From: Cupriavidus nantongensis
Lineage (GTDB): Bacteria; Pseudomonadota; Gammaproteobacteria; Burkholderiales; Burkholderiaceae
Reading direction: 5' to 3'
Assembly (NCBI RefSeq): GCF_001598055.1
Contig: NZ_CP014844.1
Span: 2,782,967 to 2,846,966 of the forward strand
Length of the DNA: 64,000 bases
Shown one piece after another: positions 40,851-50,200 of the stretch. The position numbers and the translations under genes were made by a program. The notes beneath the pieces are model-generated. The model was not told the DNA's origin and did not search any database. It worked only from the letters and a program-made list of their open reading frames with translations. Numbering within the stretch: position 1 is the first letter of the stretch; each line of letters starts with the position of its first letter.

Positions 40851-40866
40851 CTGTATATATATACAG
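40851..40866. promoter_or_regulatory. LexA box
   Basis: CTGTATATATATACAG, a perfect match to the CTGT-N8-ACAG consensus with an ideal AT-alternating centre. It sits between the minus-strand gene starting at 40847 and the plus-strand gene starting at 40921, so it can repress both. Confidence 0.88.
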
Positions 40867-40920
40867 TGCCATCGTCTCGGTCAACCCTATGTCGGTCAGT
40901 GCAGGCCAGACCCAGATGCC

Positions 40921-41196
40921 GTGATCAGGGTACGTGGGACCGCCACCGTCTCGGCCAGTGTCAGCTTCAGCCTTCAGAAGTGGGGTGGCATTGACCGGGA
41001 GTACATCGACATGGGCCTCGCAGAACTGAGCGAAACCGCCGAAGTGGAGTTCGCTGCTCTTGTCACCGTCCGCACCGGCGATGGCTTCACGATTGACGAC
41101 GTCGAGATCCTGCCCACTACTCACGATCTGCAGTTCTATGACATCGAGCCTGACTGGATGAATGATCCGGACGAAGACGCCGACGAACAAGAATGA
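40921..41196 (+). CDS. hypothetical protein divergent from the SOS operon
   Basis: A 91-residue acidic protein starting at the GTG at 40921 (VIRVRGTATVSASVSFSLQK), with a very acidic end (DWMNDPDEDADEQE). It lies 55 bp from the LexA box on the other side. The first part resembles a small beta-barrel; the tail might mimic DNA. No family recognised and the SD is weak. Confidence 0.45.
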   Translation: MIRVRGTATVSASVSFSLQKWGGIDREYIDMGLAELSETAEVEFAALVTVRTGDGFTIDDVEILPTTHDLQFYDIEPDWMNDPDEDADEQE

Positions 41197-41243
41197 GGCG
41201 ACAACTATAGGGTGCACCTTCCGCTACGGTTTCCCTTTGCGGT

Positions 41244-41882
41244 CTATTCTTGAGCCGCCCTTGTGAACTTACCGAGCCGGTGATAGCCGGGCACTTTGAC
41301 CTTGCGCCAGTCGTTGGATGCCCCACCGCGGTACGCGCTACCGGCGCGCTTTGCAACGATGCCTTCCATGCCTAGTTGCTTGACGAACTGATACAGTCCC
41401 TCCCCTTCGTCAACCGCAGTCACGCAGAGCAGACCAACATCGACCCCGTGCAGCAGCTCCTGGAGGGCGGCCTTCCGCTCTTCGATAGGCCAGTCCCGGA
41501 TATCTTGGCCTCGTCGAACCAGAAGATCAAAAGCTGCCAAGACAACCGGGCGTGCACCGGGATACCAACGCCTGCGCAACGCCCGCTCATGAAAAGCGTT
41601 GAAGTCCGGGCGACCAATGTCATCCAGGATCACGCCTTCGGCGTCCAGTACACAACTCGAAGGTAACGCCGCAAGTGAATCGTGCAGCTCCGGAAACCAG
41701 GCGGTCGCGTCGCCACCTTCTCGCAGACGAAGCGCTGGATCGCCAGTCCGTGCGAGAAGCCGATATCCGTCGTACTTGATCTCGTAATGCCAGTCACCGG
41801 CCTGCGGCATCATCCCGGGCTTGGCAAGCATCAATGAGTAGCAGCCCAGGTCGAGCGATGCGTCAGCGGGCTGCCCAGGCAT
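41244..41882 (-). CDS. minimal ATP-dependent DNA ligase (LigD-type nucleotidyltransferase domain)
   Basis: A 212-residue protein holding only the adenylation domain. Motif I is YEIKYDGYRLLA with the AMP-accepting Lys36; motif III-like FDLLVRRG; motif IV GMEGIVAKRAG; motif V DWRKVKVPG. The C-terminal OB-fold needed for full ligase activity in most families is missing, so it may act with a partner or seal only simple nicks. Relatives accompany LigD/Ku end-joining sets. It is immediately downstream (4 bp) of a DUF2188 gene, a frequent pairing, and near the SRAP gene, forming a repair group. Confidence 0.82.
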   Translation of the reverse strand: MPGQPADASLDLGCYSLMLAKPGMMPQAGDWHYEIKYDGYRLLARTGDPALRLREGGDATAWFPELHDSLAALPSSCVLDAEGVILDDIGRPDFNAFHERALRRRWYPGARPVVLAAFDLLVRRGQDIRDWPIEERKAALQELLHGVDVGLLCVTAVDEGEGLYQFVKQLGMEGIVAKRAGSAYRGGASNDWRKVKVPGYHRLGKFTRAAQE

Positions 41883-41886
41883 GGCA

Positions 41887-42108
41887 TCAGCCCTTCACAT
41901 TCCGGGGATCATGACCGAAGCTGTTTCGCTCACGGATTTGGCCGTCCCGCCCATGGATGATCAACTCAACCTGGTCTCGCTTCGCGCGCTCGGTACCGGC
42001 CGTAATCGCGGCTTCTTGTGTCGCGTGTACATCTCCGCCTTGCGCGCCTTCGATCTCGACGGCCCAGCCGTCCCCCGACGGCACAACGTGGATGTTCCTT
42101 GCAGGCAT
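41887..42108 (-). CDS. DUF2188 protein
   Basis: A 73-residue protein starting at the ATG at 42108 (MPARNIHVVPSGDGWAVEIE). The pattern HATQEAAITAGTERAKRDQV, ELIIHGRDGQIRERNSFGHD is diagnostic for DUF2188, a small family often encoded next to DNA ligase/LigD genes. Biochemical role unknown. It heads the ligase transcript and its promoter side faces the iteron array. Confidence 0.85.
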   Translation of the reverse strand: MPARNIHVVPSGDGWAVEIEGAQGGDVHATQEAAITAGTERAKRDQVELIIHGRDGQIRERNSFGHDPRNVKG

Positions 42109-42384
42109 GGTTGCTTCTCGCGGGTGAATAGTGAATCGAGTCTCGCACCAGCGCCACCACATCGCGTATCCGCCGGCGTCCTACACCGATTCATCTAAGA
42201 AACGAGGGGTGATTTGGTCGCGCGCCTAATACTGCACTCTACGAGGGGTGATTTGGTCGCGCTCCAACCGCGGGAAGGTGAGATGCTTGTCACAGCGCCA
42301 GCTTGGGCGGTGGGCGGGGGTGAAATGGTCGCGCTGCCATGGTGGGGTGTTTTGGTCGCGGTCTCTGCGTCCCAGGAATAAGCC

Positions 42385-42393
42385 TGTGGATAA
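42385..42393 (+). promoter_or_regulatory. DnaA box inside the iteron array
   Basis: TGTGGATAA, part of a longer palindrome GGATAAC-taaa-GTTATCC (42388-42405). Confidence 0.75.
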
Positions 42394-42623
42394 CTAAAGT
42401 TATCCTAGGTGAAATGGTCGCGCTTACCGAGGTGAAATGGTCGCGCCATCTAGGGTGAATTGGTCGCGCTCCGAAGGTGAAGTGGTCGCGCCTGGGGGGT
42501 GAATTGGTCGCATCCATTTGCCGCTAAGCCAAGCTGCTGGCGGCTTGGCACGTATACCCTGTAGTACCTGTATTTCTTCCTTTAGGTCTTCCTATATATC
42601 CCTGTAGTTAACCGACGCATCGC

Positions 42624-42632
42624 TGTGGATAA
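42624..42632 (+). promoter_or_regulatory. DnaA box beyond the AT-rich stretch
   Basis: TGTGGATAA, same orientation as the one at 42385. Confidence 0.75.
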
Positions 42633-42956
42633 CCCATTCGGCTAGGACTTGCCCGAACAACCTATGGACAGCCCGCTTCGCGGGTCCCCGCCTAACCGCT
42701 ACGCGGTTCCCCGTGGAGAAGCACAGGACAACCCTTCAGGTTGCCCTGCCCTTCCCCACCGGTCGGCGGCTGCCCACAGGTTCCTCGGGCGCGACGACCA
42801 AACTTGACATAGGGATCTGACCAACCGCGGCGATCTCCACGAATGTCGGCCCATTGTTTACGTCCTTGGACACAGTCCGTCCCAGCTCGAAAATGGCTTG
42901 CATGGTCGTTCGTGTGTCCGATATATTCGGCGTGACAGATACACGGCGGGGTCAAA

Positions 42957-43238
42957 ATGGCGATGGACATGCTTTTCATGGGGCAGGCAAGGGCAAATGC
43001 GCGCGTCGCGAATGCGAACGCACAGGCTGCCGATGACTGGGCCGCATACGCCCATCGACTCGAGCAGCTGCTGCTCGAAGCGAATGCGCGCGAAAAGGCC
43101 GTTAATGCCGTCAAGGACGCGGCGCTTGCCGAACTGGCACGAGTCGACCCTCGCAACTACCTCTTGGTCCAGAAGAACCGCCAGGCTTTGGGCAACGCGG
43201 CCTACTATGAGGCCCTGGAAGAACGCAAGGCATCCTGA
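42957..43238 (+). CDS. hypothetical coiled-coil protein
   Basis: A 93-residue Ala-rich helical protein (ARANARVANANAQAADDWAA, YAHRLEQLLLEANAREKAV). The start at 42957 follows GGCGGGGT. A strong terminator lies 22 bp downstream, so it is a single-gene unit next to the origin. The continuous helix suggests oligomerisation. Family not recognised. Confidence 0.6.
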   Translation: MAMDMLFMGQARANARVANANAQAADDWAAYAHRLEQLLLEANAREKAVNAVKDAALAELARVDPRNYLLVQKNRQALGNAAYYEALEERKAS

Positions 43239-43260
43239 ACGAAATCGCAGATACGGCCGG

Positions 43261-43295
43261 ATGGCGAGTCTGAGACTCGCCATTTTTATTTTTTG
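43261..43295 (+). terminator. Rho-independent terminator
   Basis: ATGGCGAGTCT-G-AGACTCGCCAT followed by TTTTTATTTTTT, a perfect stem with a long T-run. Confidence 0.88.
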
Positions 43296-43362
43296 CCGGG
43301 ACATTCCGCCCAGTGAGAGGGAACCTCGAAGTGGCGATCAATCTCGACGGAGAAAGCGAACT

Positions 43363-44322
43363 ATGACGCAAACACTATGCCCCTACTCAACGGAACCCCT
43401 TGACGGTTCAGAGCCCGAGAACGCTGAACACATCTTGCCTTCTGCATTAGGTGCGCCTGAGAACTTCACCGTGCCCGCGAAGGCGGCTAAGAATCTGGAG
43501 ATGAATAAGCTGATTGACGAACCGGCAATTCATGATCCGGTTCTCAGGCTCCTGGCAGTCGCCCAAGGTGTCAAGTCTCGTTCGGGCTCGGTCAAGGTCG
43601 ATCTCCAAGGCACGGCCATCGCGCTCGGAGCAGATGTTCGAGTCACGCTGAGCCAGGATGGCGCGACTTTCAAACTGCGCAGCCCTGTGGACCGTGACCC
43701 AGAAACGGGCGAGATTCGCGGCATTATGGGCTTTGGAGATGATGCACAGAAACTGGCAGACCAGTTCCAACGCGACAACGCGAAGAAGGGCAAGACGGTC
43801 GCGGCGGGCGACGTCATTCCGCACCCCTCCGATGTGCATGTGGAAACGGCGATGGATTACCACGTCGTGCGCAGAGAACTCTTAAAGATCGCCTATCTTA
43901 TGACTGTCCGCGTATTCGGGGACGACGCGATCGTGTCCGAGTCGGGCCGGTTGTATCGGGCAGCGATAATGACGTCGACGGTTGAGGAATTGAAGGAGGT
44001 CGGCATAGGCGGCGCGACGTTTCAAGACTTTCCCCCAGGGCTCCCCCGCCCTCACCAGAAGAATCAGCACGTGCTTACTTGTGTGCGAATTGGCAGGACG
44101 ATCCTGTCCGGAGTGACGTTGTTCGGAGGGATCAATGGCTTCTTTGTCACGCCGGCGACCGGTTTCAGCGCCGAGGATCAAGTCGGCGAAGTCGTGGTGA
44201 TCGATGCCTCAACGAGCAAAATGCAGACGTACGAGTATATCAATGTGATTCTGGACATAATGAATACTGGCATGCCGCTTCCTGCGGCACAGCAGTCTCG
44301 GGGCCGCGGGGAAATGGCGTAG
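43363..44322 (+). CDS. HNH-endonuclease-like protein
   Basis: A 319-residue protein. The N-terminus CPYSTEPLDGSEPENAEHIL followed by PSALG fits the start of HNH-type nucleases (usually CxxC...EHIIPxxLGG), but the second cysteine is replaced and the later zinc-ligand pair is not obvious, so the site may be degenerate. The rest is alpha-beta (VKVDLQGTAIALGADVRVTL, TCVRIGRTILSGVTLFGGIN) and may bind DNA or RNA. It converges with the traY gene; a hairpin terminator lies between. Host-interaction role possible but unproven. Confidence 0.55.
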   Translation: MTQTLCPYSTEPLDGSEPENAEHILPSALGAPENFTVPAKAAKNLEMNKLIDEPAIHDPVLRLLAVAQGVKSRSGSVKVDLQGTAIALGADVRVTLSQDGATFKLRSPVDRDPETGEIRGIMGFGDDAQKLADQFQRDNAKKGKTVAAGDVIPHPSDVHVETAMDYHVVRRELLKIAYLMTVRVFGDDAIVSESGRLYRAAIMTSTVEELKEVGIGGATFQDFPPGLPRPHQKNQHVLTCVRIGRTILSGVTLFGGINGFFVTPATGFSAEDQVGEVVVIDASTSKMQTYEYINVILDIMNTGMPLPAAQQSRGRGEMA

Positions 44323-44478
44323 TCTCGATGCCCGTCCCCCTACTCAACTCCGAATTGCGAGCGCCGCACATACCTATGGGCGTCGCTACCCCAGCCGCAC
44401 GTTTCATGAAGTCCCCCAGTCAGCGCATACAGGACGGACTCGATACTGCTCCGGCGCTGACTGTTCGATGCCAGATGA

Positions 44479-44498
44479 AAGGCCCGGTGGCGGGCCTT
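44479..44498. terminator. bidirectional hairpin between converging genes
   Basis: AAGGCCCG-GTGG-CGGGCCTT, an eight-bp perfect stem, between the stop at 44322 and the traY stop at 44507. Only short T-runs flank it. Confidence 0.5.
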
Positions 44499-44506
44499 GC
44501 GTTGGA

Positions 44507-46774
44507 TTAGAACGAGGGCGGCCTCGAGGGGTGGTCGCCAGAGGGAGCCTTTGGTGGCTTCGGCCCTGGCGCCGCACGAGGAGCCCGGCCCATTCCCGCC
44601 ATAGAGTTCCGTGCCGCGTCCTTGCCTGTTGCGACGCCACCGACGAAGACATGCTTGGCGCGATCTTCTGTGTCACGCCCGACCTGCCCGGCCATATGCC
44701 CTCCGACCCACGAAAATACCTGATCGGGAACGACATGGATTAAATTGAAGCATCCGTGGATAAGGGTCAGGCACAAGCCTACGTACAAGGCGATAAATCC
44801 GATAATACTCACCAGCCCGGTCGTACTATCGAACTGTGCGTTTGCCATGGCAACGCCGAACATCGTGTTTAACAGCGTTCCAAGCACAATGACACCGGCA
44901 CCGCCAAGCGCAAAGCCGACCATCATCAGCGCGGGTCTGAATAGGACGTTCAGCAGGAAAATGTAGCCGTGCGTCGACCGCTGCCCAACGCCTTCACCAT
45001 CTCCATCCAGGTGTGTAATGCCCCACAAGGGCGAAGCGATCAGCGCCTCCCCCACCACCGCATACCATGAGGTGACTCCGCCAAACCAGACGATGAACGG
45101 CACCATCGGGATATAGATGGACAGCATCGCGCCAAAGAAGAATAGCGAGAGTAGAGCGACAATGATGAAGGGACCCAACGCATCCAGCACCCCCAGCGCG
45201 GCCTTCTTCAAGGCCCCAGCGGCTCCGAACGTAACCGCATCGGCCACAGCGGTTGCCGCCTTTCCCAGCGTCGAATCTGCCGCGGCTAGGCCGCCTTTGA
45301 TGGCCGTGTAGGTTCCAAGGGCGCCCCACCCCCCCATCAGGATGTAGTCGCCGAGATTCTTCATCCCTATCATCGGATTTGTAGTGCCGCCTCCTCCGTT
45401 GTTCCCGTTCAAATTGATGGCGGCTTTGACCCACTCTTGCCCGCTGAAGATGCTCGCGACAAAGCCTTTTGCATCCGTCGATTCCGTCTTCAATGCGGCG
45501 ACTGCATTCGCAGTGCTGGACGCACTTGACCCGTCCTTTGCGCGCTGCTGCTGATAGGCGCTCAGAACCTTGCGGTACAGTTGTGGATATGCCAGATTGT
45601 TCGTGTCGGTCCCTGCGATGCCAGCGGCGGTTGCGTTAGCCAACGCCGTTGCCTGGGCGTTTGCCTGCGCAAAGGTCTGATACCAGGCCCCCGTCATGAT
45701 CCAACCGTCGCGCTTGAGGTTCTGCTCGATTCTGCTGGTCAGCGAGTCGATGGATCCCCGAGATCCTGCTATCGCTTGGCGAATCGTGTTCTCATACGCT
45801 TGCGCTGCCGAGGCCAGCGCCGCGCTCACGTCAGGCGGAGCGCTGCCACCGTTCACCGCATTTACGTACTGCTGGGCAAGCGCACTTAGCGTGGACTGCA
45901 TGGTCGACAGCCCGGCCTCGTGAGCCGATTGCATCGGACCATACAAAGTCGAAGTATCTAGCCCATAGCCGGCAATGCTCTCGGCCCCGCCTGTCATTGA
46001 GACTGGCTGGGGAAGCTCAAGCTTCGCCCCACCGCAAGACTGCCCTCGCCCGTTCACAATATTGATGCTCTTACTGGAGACTGACGGCGAGAATCGTTCG
46101 GCCGCATCGGCGCTGACTCCGCTTTCAGCTGGCATCTGCGTAATTGCGGTGTTCACCGACTCACCACAGAGGTTCGCCTCGAATAGCGCCTGCGCCAAGG
46201 TATTTGCGGCCGGCGCGGCTGGCGTGGCCACCATGGAACCGCCGGACTTGAGCACAGCGATGGTTGCGTCCTGCGTGAGGTTCGCTACACCGACACCCAT
46301 CATCGTGGCCCATAGCATCACAACTTGCGCGCCGCAGTAGCCGCCGAAGATGGGCACCAGGGAGCAAAAGCCGACAACCATGCGGATCATGAACCAAGGC
46401 GACGACTTCTTCTGCCCCAGAAACTCGCCATCCTGGCCGGTGGCGATCATGCTGGACGCGAAATGATAGATCGCCCAAATGACGCCGACCGCAAGGATGC
46501 AGGAGGTGATAACCAGAAAGATGCTGGCCAGCATCCCGCCGCCCGCGCCTCCGGAGGCCGAGAGCGGGTTCCGGACAATGCTGCCGAAGACCAGCTCAAG
46601 CAGCGCCATGGATTTATCGCCAGTTCGATTTGCCGCATTCTGGATCTCTCCAACCGACGTCTGCGCAAACGCCGCCGAACTGGTCAGAGCAAGAGCAAGC
46701 GCGCTGGCCGCGCGGACCAAGGCCACCGCGAAATGGAGCACACCGCGGTCATCTGTATAAACGGCACGATACAT
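44507..46774 (-). CDS. traY: DotA/TraY-family polytopic inner-membrane transfer protein
   Basis: A 755-residue protein starting at the ATG at 46774 (MYRAVYTDDRGVLHFAVALV). Signal/anchor near 15-38 ending AFAQ, first helix block MLASIFLVITSCILAVGVIW, a large periplasmic region (~150-480) rich in Ala/Asn/Ser, and C-terminal helices (FIIVALLSLFFFGAMLSIYI, ALMMVGFALGGAGVIVLGTL, IIGFIALYVGLCLTLIHGCF). The marks FNLIHVVPDQVFSWVGGH near the end are typical of DotA/TraY. It forms part of the inner-membrane channel and, in IncI1, is the target of entry exclusion. Last gene of the main tra operon, as on IncI1. Confidence 0.93.
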   Translation of the reverse strand: MYRAVYTDDRGVLHFAVALVRAASALALALTSSAAFAQTSVGEIQNAANRTGDKSMALLELVFGSIVRNPLSASGGAGGGMLASIFLVITSCILAVGVIWAIYHFASSMIATGQDGEFLGQKKSSPWFMIRMVVGFCSLVPIFGGYCGAQVVMLWATMMGVGVANLTQDATIAVLKSGGSMVATPAAPAANTLAQALFEANLCGESVNTAITQMPAESGVSADAAERFSPSVSSKSINIVNGRGQSCGGAKLELPQPVSMTGGAESIAGYGLDTSTLYGPMQSAHEAGLSTMQSTLSALAQQYVNAVNGGSAPPDVSAALASAAQAYENTIRQAIAGSRGSIDSLTSRIEQNLKRDGWIMTGAWYQTFAQANAQATALANATAAGIAGTDTNNLAYPQLYRKVLSAYQQQRAKDGSSASSTANAVAALKTESTDAKGFVASIFSGQEWVKAAINLNGNNGGGGTTNPMIGMKNLGDYILMGGWGALGTYTAIKGGLAAADSTLGKAATAVADAVTFGAAGALKKAALGVLDALGPFIIVALLSLFFFGAMLSIYIPMVPFIVWFGGVTSWYAVVGEALIASPLWGITHLDGDGEGVGQRSTHGYIFLLNVLFRPALMMVGFALGGAGVIVLGTLLNTMFGVAMANAQFDSTTGLVSIIGFIALYVGLCLTLIHGCFNLIHVVPDQVFSWVGGHMAGQVGRDTEDRAKHVFVGGVATGKDAARNSMAGMGRAPRAAPGPKPPKAPSGDHPSRPPSF

Positions 46775-46784
46775 AGTCACACGC

Positions 46785-47282
46785 CTATTCAAAAAGCTGC
46801 GGATCGAAGGTCTTTCGTAAGAAGTCACTGGAGCGCACGAAATCGCGGACGCCACGCAGTGGCTCGTCGGGAGACGCCTGCCCCATAGCAATCTGCCACG
46901 ACCGGTGCGCGTAACGCGTCGCCAGGATAGCGCAGAGAATAGTAAAGAGCGTGCCAGTCAGAGCACCGAAAAGATTGCCAGGCACCATGCTCGCGAGGGC
47001 GTACACCAGCGCAAGGACGCCGAACGCGAGTGCGATGCGCTTGTTGGTCAGACAATTGCGTTGGATCTGCTCCAGCGGCGCAGCGTCCGTAGGGCGCGCT
47101 GCCATGGCCTCCCGAAAGGTCCGGATCCGCGGGTTCTGACGTTGATGCGCAAGGTCGGCCTGCAGGTCTTGAATCGTTTGCCAACCGCTGCTCACCGTTC
47201 GTTTCATCGACGTCAGCGGTGAGAATGGATTCATAACTTTCCCGACTGCCCGCAGGACGCCTCGGTTCTTTTCTTCACTCAT
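46785..47282 (-). CDS. traX: TraX-like (IcmV-like) membrane protein
   Basis: A 165-residue protein: cytoplasmic N-terminus with KVMNPFSPLTSMKRTVSSGW, two adjacent membrane helices (RIALAFGVLALVYALASMV and ALTGTLFTILCAILATRYAH), and a charged C-terminus. Its place between the TraU ATPase (4-bp overlap) and TraY/DotA matches IncI1 traX and Legionella icmV, whose product works with DotA. Identification rests mainly on synteny and topology. Confidence 0.7.
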   Translation of the reverse strand: MSEEKNRGVLRAVGKVMNPFSPLTSMKRTVSSGWQTIQDLQADLAHQRQNPRIRTFREAMAARPTDAAPLEQIQRNCLTNKRIALAFGVLALVYALASMVPGNLFGALTGTLFTILCAILATRYAHRSWQIAMGQASPDEPLRGVRDFVRSSDFLRKTFDPQLFE

Positions 47283-50200
47283 GCTGCCATCCTCTCTGCT
47301 TGAATCTCGGCTTGATATTTCGCGACCAGTTCGCTGGCCACTATGTCGATGATCCCGTCCGCCTCGCTTTCGCTCAGCTCCTTCTGCCGCTGCTCCATGT
47401 AGGCTTCGGCGGTGCCTGCAGGGAACTCCTTAGCGAGGATCTTGCGGGCCGTCGCAGGCTTCATGTGACGATACAACCTTCGGCGAAGGCCCGTATCCTT
47501 CGGCGTCGTAGAGAAGGCCCACAACTCGATAGCCCCAGGAGCGTTATGCAAGACCTGCGTAACCACGCCGGACTTGACCTGGTGCCATACCAAGAACTTG
47601 CCAGGGCCATGCACATCTCGCTTCAGGCGCTCGATGGCCGAATCGGAAAGGCCGAACAGCTCTTGCGCAGCCCTCTGCGTTTCGCTGGTACCCGCATTCA
47701 TGATGTAGACCGAGAACGCAGACTCCGTGATGGACTCGCCATCGGAATTGAAGTCGTTCATGAATTGCGATGCCAGGGATACGCGAATCCCCCACTTGCG
47801 CCCTTCCCGCCGATCAAGGGACAGCAATTTGCGGAAGGCCTTCTTGCCACCCGTGCGATGCAGTTCATCAACACAAAGCCCCTTCATTTGATCTCGGATC
47901 TCCTCGATCCGCTCTTGGTGGTAGCGTTGGTACTGAGCGGGGCAAAGCTTCAGGATCTCTTCTGACAAGTAATACTGCCGAGCCGCGATCTGCCGCGCGA
48001 ACACGAACATGATCCCGGCACGCCGCTCGCCATCCTCCCCGCCACCCCGCGCCACTTCATCCAAGTCCAGCGCTACCACACGCGAGTTCTCGTTGATTTC
48101 AAAACGGCTGTGGCTAGAGATAATCCGAAAGTCCCGCAGTGCGGTCGTCAGTACCTGTGCCATCTTGTCGATCAGTGTGAGACCAGAGGCGGTGCGGGCC
48201 TGAGAATCTTCACTCGGCGAGAAGATGGATCTAATCGAAGGACTGCGAACAACGTCAATGAGGTCCGACAAGACTGGCACGGCGAATCGCTGGGCCAATC
48301 GCGCCTCGCGCGGCTTGCCGGCATCCATCAGTGCATCGGTGACCTCCCACCAGGTCGTCATGTCGTCTGCCGCGAAGCGGATGTCGGACAGAGCCTGATC
48401 GACAGCTTCATCCGTCATGGCATCGTAGCGCTTCATAGATCCGGGCGAGGCGTACAGCTTGTATGCCTCATCGATCATCATAGCGGCCAGCTCGGGCGCG
48501 CTTTCGGGAGGGTCCGTGTGACCGGCCGGCGTCGCCAGCATGCTGATCAGCGCAATCTGAAACTCGCGCTCAAACTGCGTCGGGTACCGGCAACCAAGTT
48601 GCGTATCGAACGGGTTGATAGCGAACTCATCGGTATTGCGCAGACGAACGTAGATAGCCTCGTGCTTGCGCTCTTCAGGCAGCGCACTCTGCAATAGATC
48701 GATGAGACCCGCGGAGCTTGGCCCCACGTCGATGATGGTGATCAGCGGGATGCGCTTCAGCCCGGGGGAGAGAATCGATCCGAGATTCAATGTGTTTAGC
48801 CAGACTGACTTACCCGACCCCATGATCGCCCATATCAGGTCGATCCACGCGGTCTGCTTCGACGACGTCGGCTGGTAGGGATAGAGCTTTCCATCAAGCG
48901 ACCGAAGCGGGATTGATCCGCCTTCGAACCAAGGCGACGCCGGCCGCTGCCAAGGCAGCATCCGAACCACGTCGCTCAGCAACGCCACCATGCGCGGCGC
49001 GATGTTCTTCTCGCTAAAGCCCGGCAGAGTCGATACCAAGCCCTGAATCGGATCGCCGGCATCGGTAGTAACCTGGGTAATTCCCCAGCCCTCCAACGCC
49101 TTGGCGATGGTGGAGACTTGCCGCTGGCAGTCTGCCTTGCTATCGGCCCAGGTAGACGCACAGATCTTCACGGTGACGGTATGCTCGCCGTCATCAATTG
49201 CCGCCTGCAGCGCGTCGAACGAGCGCTTGATTGCGGCGTTAGTGGAACTCAAGAAGGCCGTGATATCGACGATTGTTTTCTTCATGGCCATGGACTCGAT
49301 GCCACCAGGTTCAATGGTCCACTTGACGCGCCAGGGCAGTTGGTCCCCCATCCGGCGGAAGAGGGTCATGAAGTCACGTGGATCCTGCGGTCCAAGCTCC
49401 ATAAAGCAATACCCGTGGTACTGGCCGTTGATGACCACAAACTCGCCATCGGTCTCCACTTTCGATTTGCACAGCTGATGGGATAGCTTCGGAAGCAGCA
49501 GGTTCGAAGCATCATCCTTGCGCGACGAGGCCCGCGGCGTGTACCGATCACCAGGCAACGCCGCTTTCCAGTCCAAGCCAGTATTCCGTCGATCAAAGGA
49601 CCTGCGGATCTCGCGAAGTGCGTGGTGCGTAGAGAGGCGGCCGACGTGCATCTTCGCCGAGCGCAAGTCCTCTTCAATGGCTTCGATCAGAGTCTCATGC
49701 GTATGGAGTAGGCCTTTGATCAATGCGGTTGGGGACTGCGCATACTTGGCAGCGGGTACCGCGTGTTCCTTGATTCGTTGGCGGTGGTCCGCCATCTCGC
49801 GCTTGAGTTCCTCCGAAGACATCGAGGACAGATGCGTATAAACGAGCAGCAGGCAGGACTCGTGTTGGCATAGCGCGGCGACACGTGCGCAACGGTCGTC
49901 CAAAACATCACACAGACCGTCCAACCCTAGCCGCCTTGCTGTCGCATACGCAGGCTCCATCATCCTGTCCACATGAGCCCGCATAAGAGCGGGATCCCGG
50001 TCAAATGAAATTTCGATGCTGTGACCGGGCCGCTGGAAGTAGGACGCGAGCGCGTCGTGAACTTTCGATGTGATGGACTCAAACTCTGCATCGCCGACCA
50101 CGTCCATCGAGCCCGTCAACTCGAACGCGGTGAGCATGGAGCATTCGCGGGTCAGAAGAATATAAGGCTTGACCCCGTCCGGGTTCTTGGCTCGCGCGGC

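Larger units (their letters stand above)
42208..42632 (+). repeat. oriV: vegetative origin: nine iterons, two DnaA boxes, AT-rich stretch
   Basis: Nine direct repeats of GGTGAAATGGTCGCGC or close variants start at 42208, 42247, 42319, 42346, 42408, 42431, 42454, 42476 and 42498. The last five are spaced 22-23 bp apart, two helical turns. DnaA boxes TGTGGATAA lie at 42385 and 42624, and an AT-richer stretch (about 42548-42610) follows the array, the expected unwinding element. The region 42109-42956 holds no convincing gene. Confidence 0.9.

Noticed and set aside
42201..42520. CRISPR array
   Set aside because: The repeats are 16 bp, unevenly spaced (22-72 bp), accompanied by DnaA boxes and a rep gene, and no cas genes are present; these are iterons.
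43363..44322. Functional HNH nuclease
   Set aside because: Only part of the motif is visible (one Cys, EHI/P), so reported as HNH-like without claiming activity.
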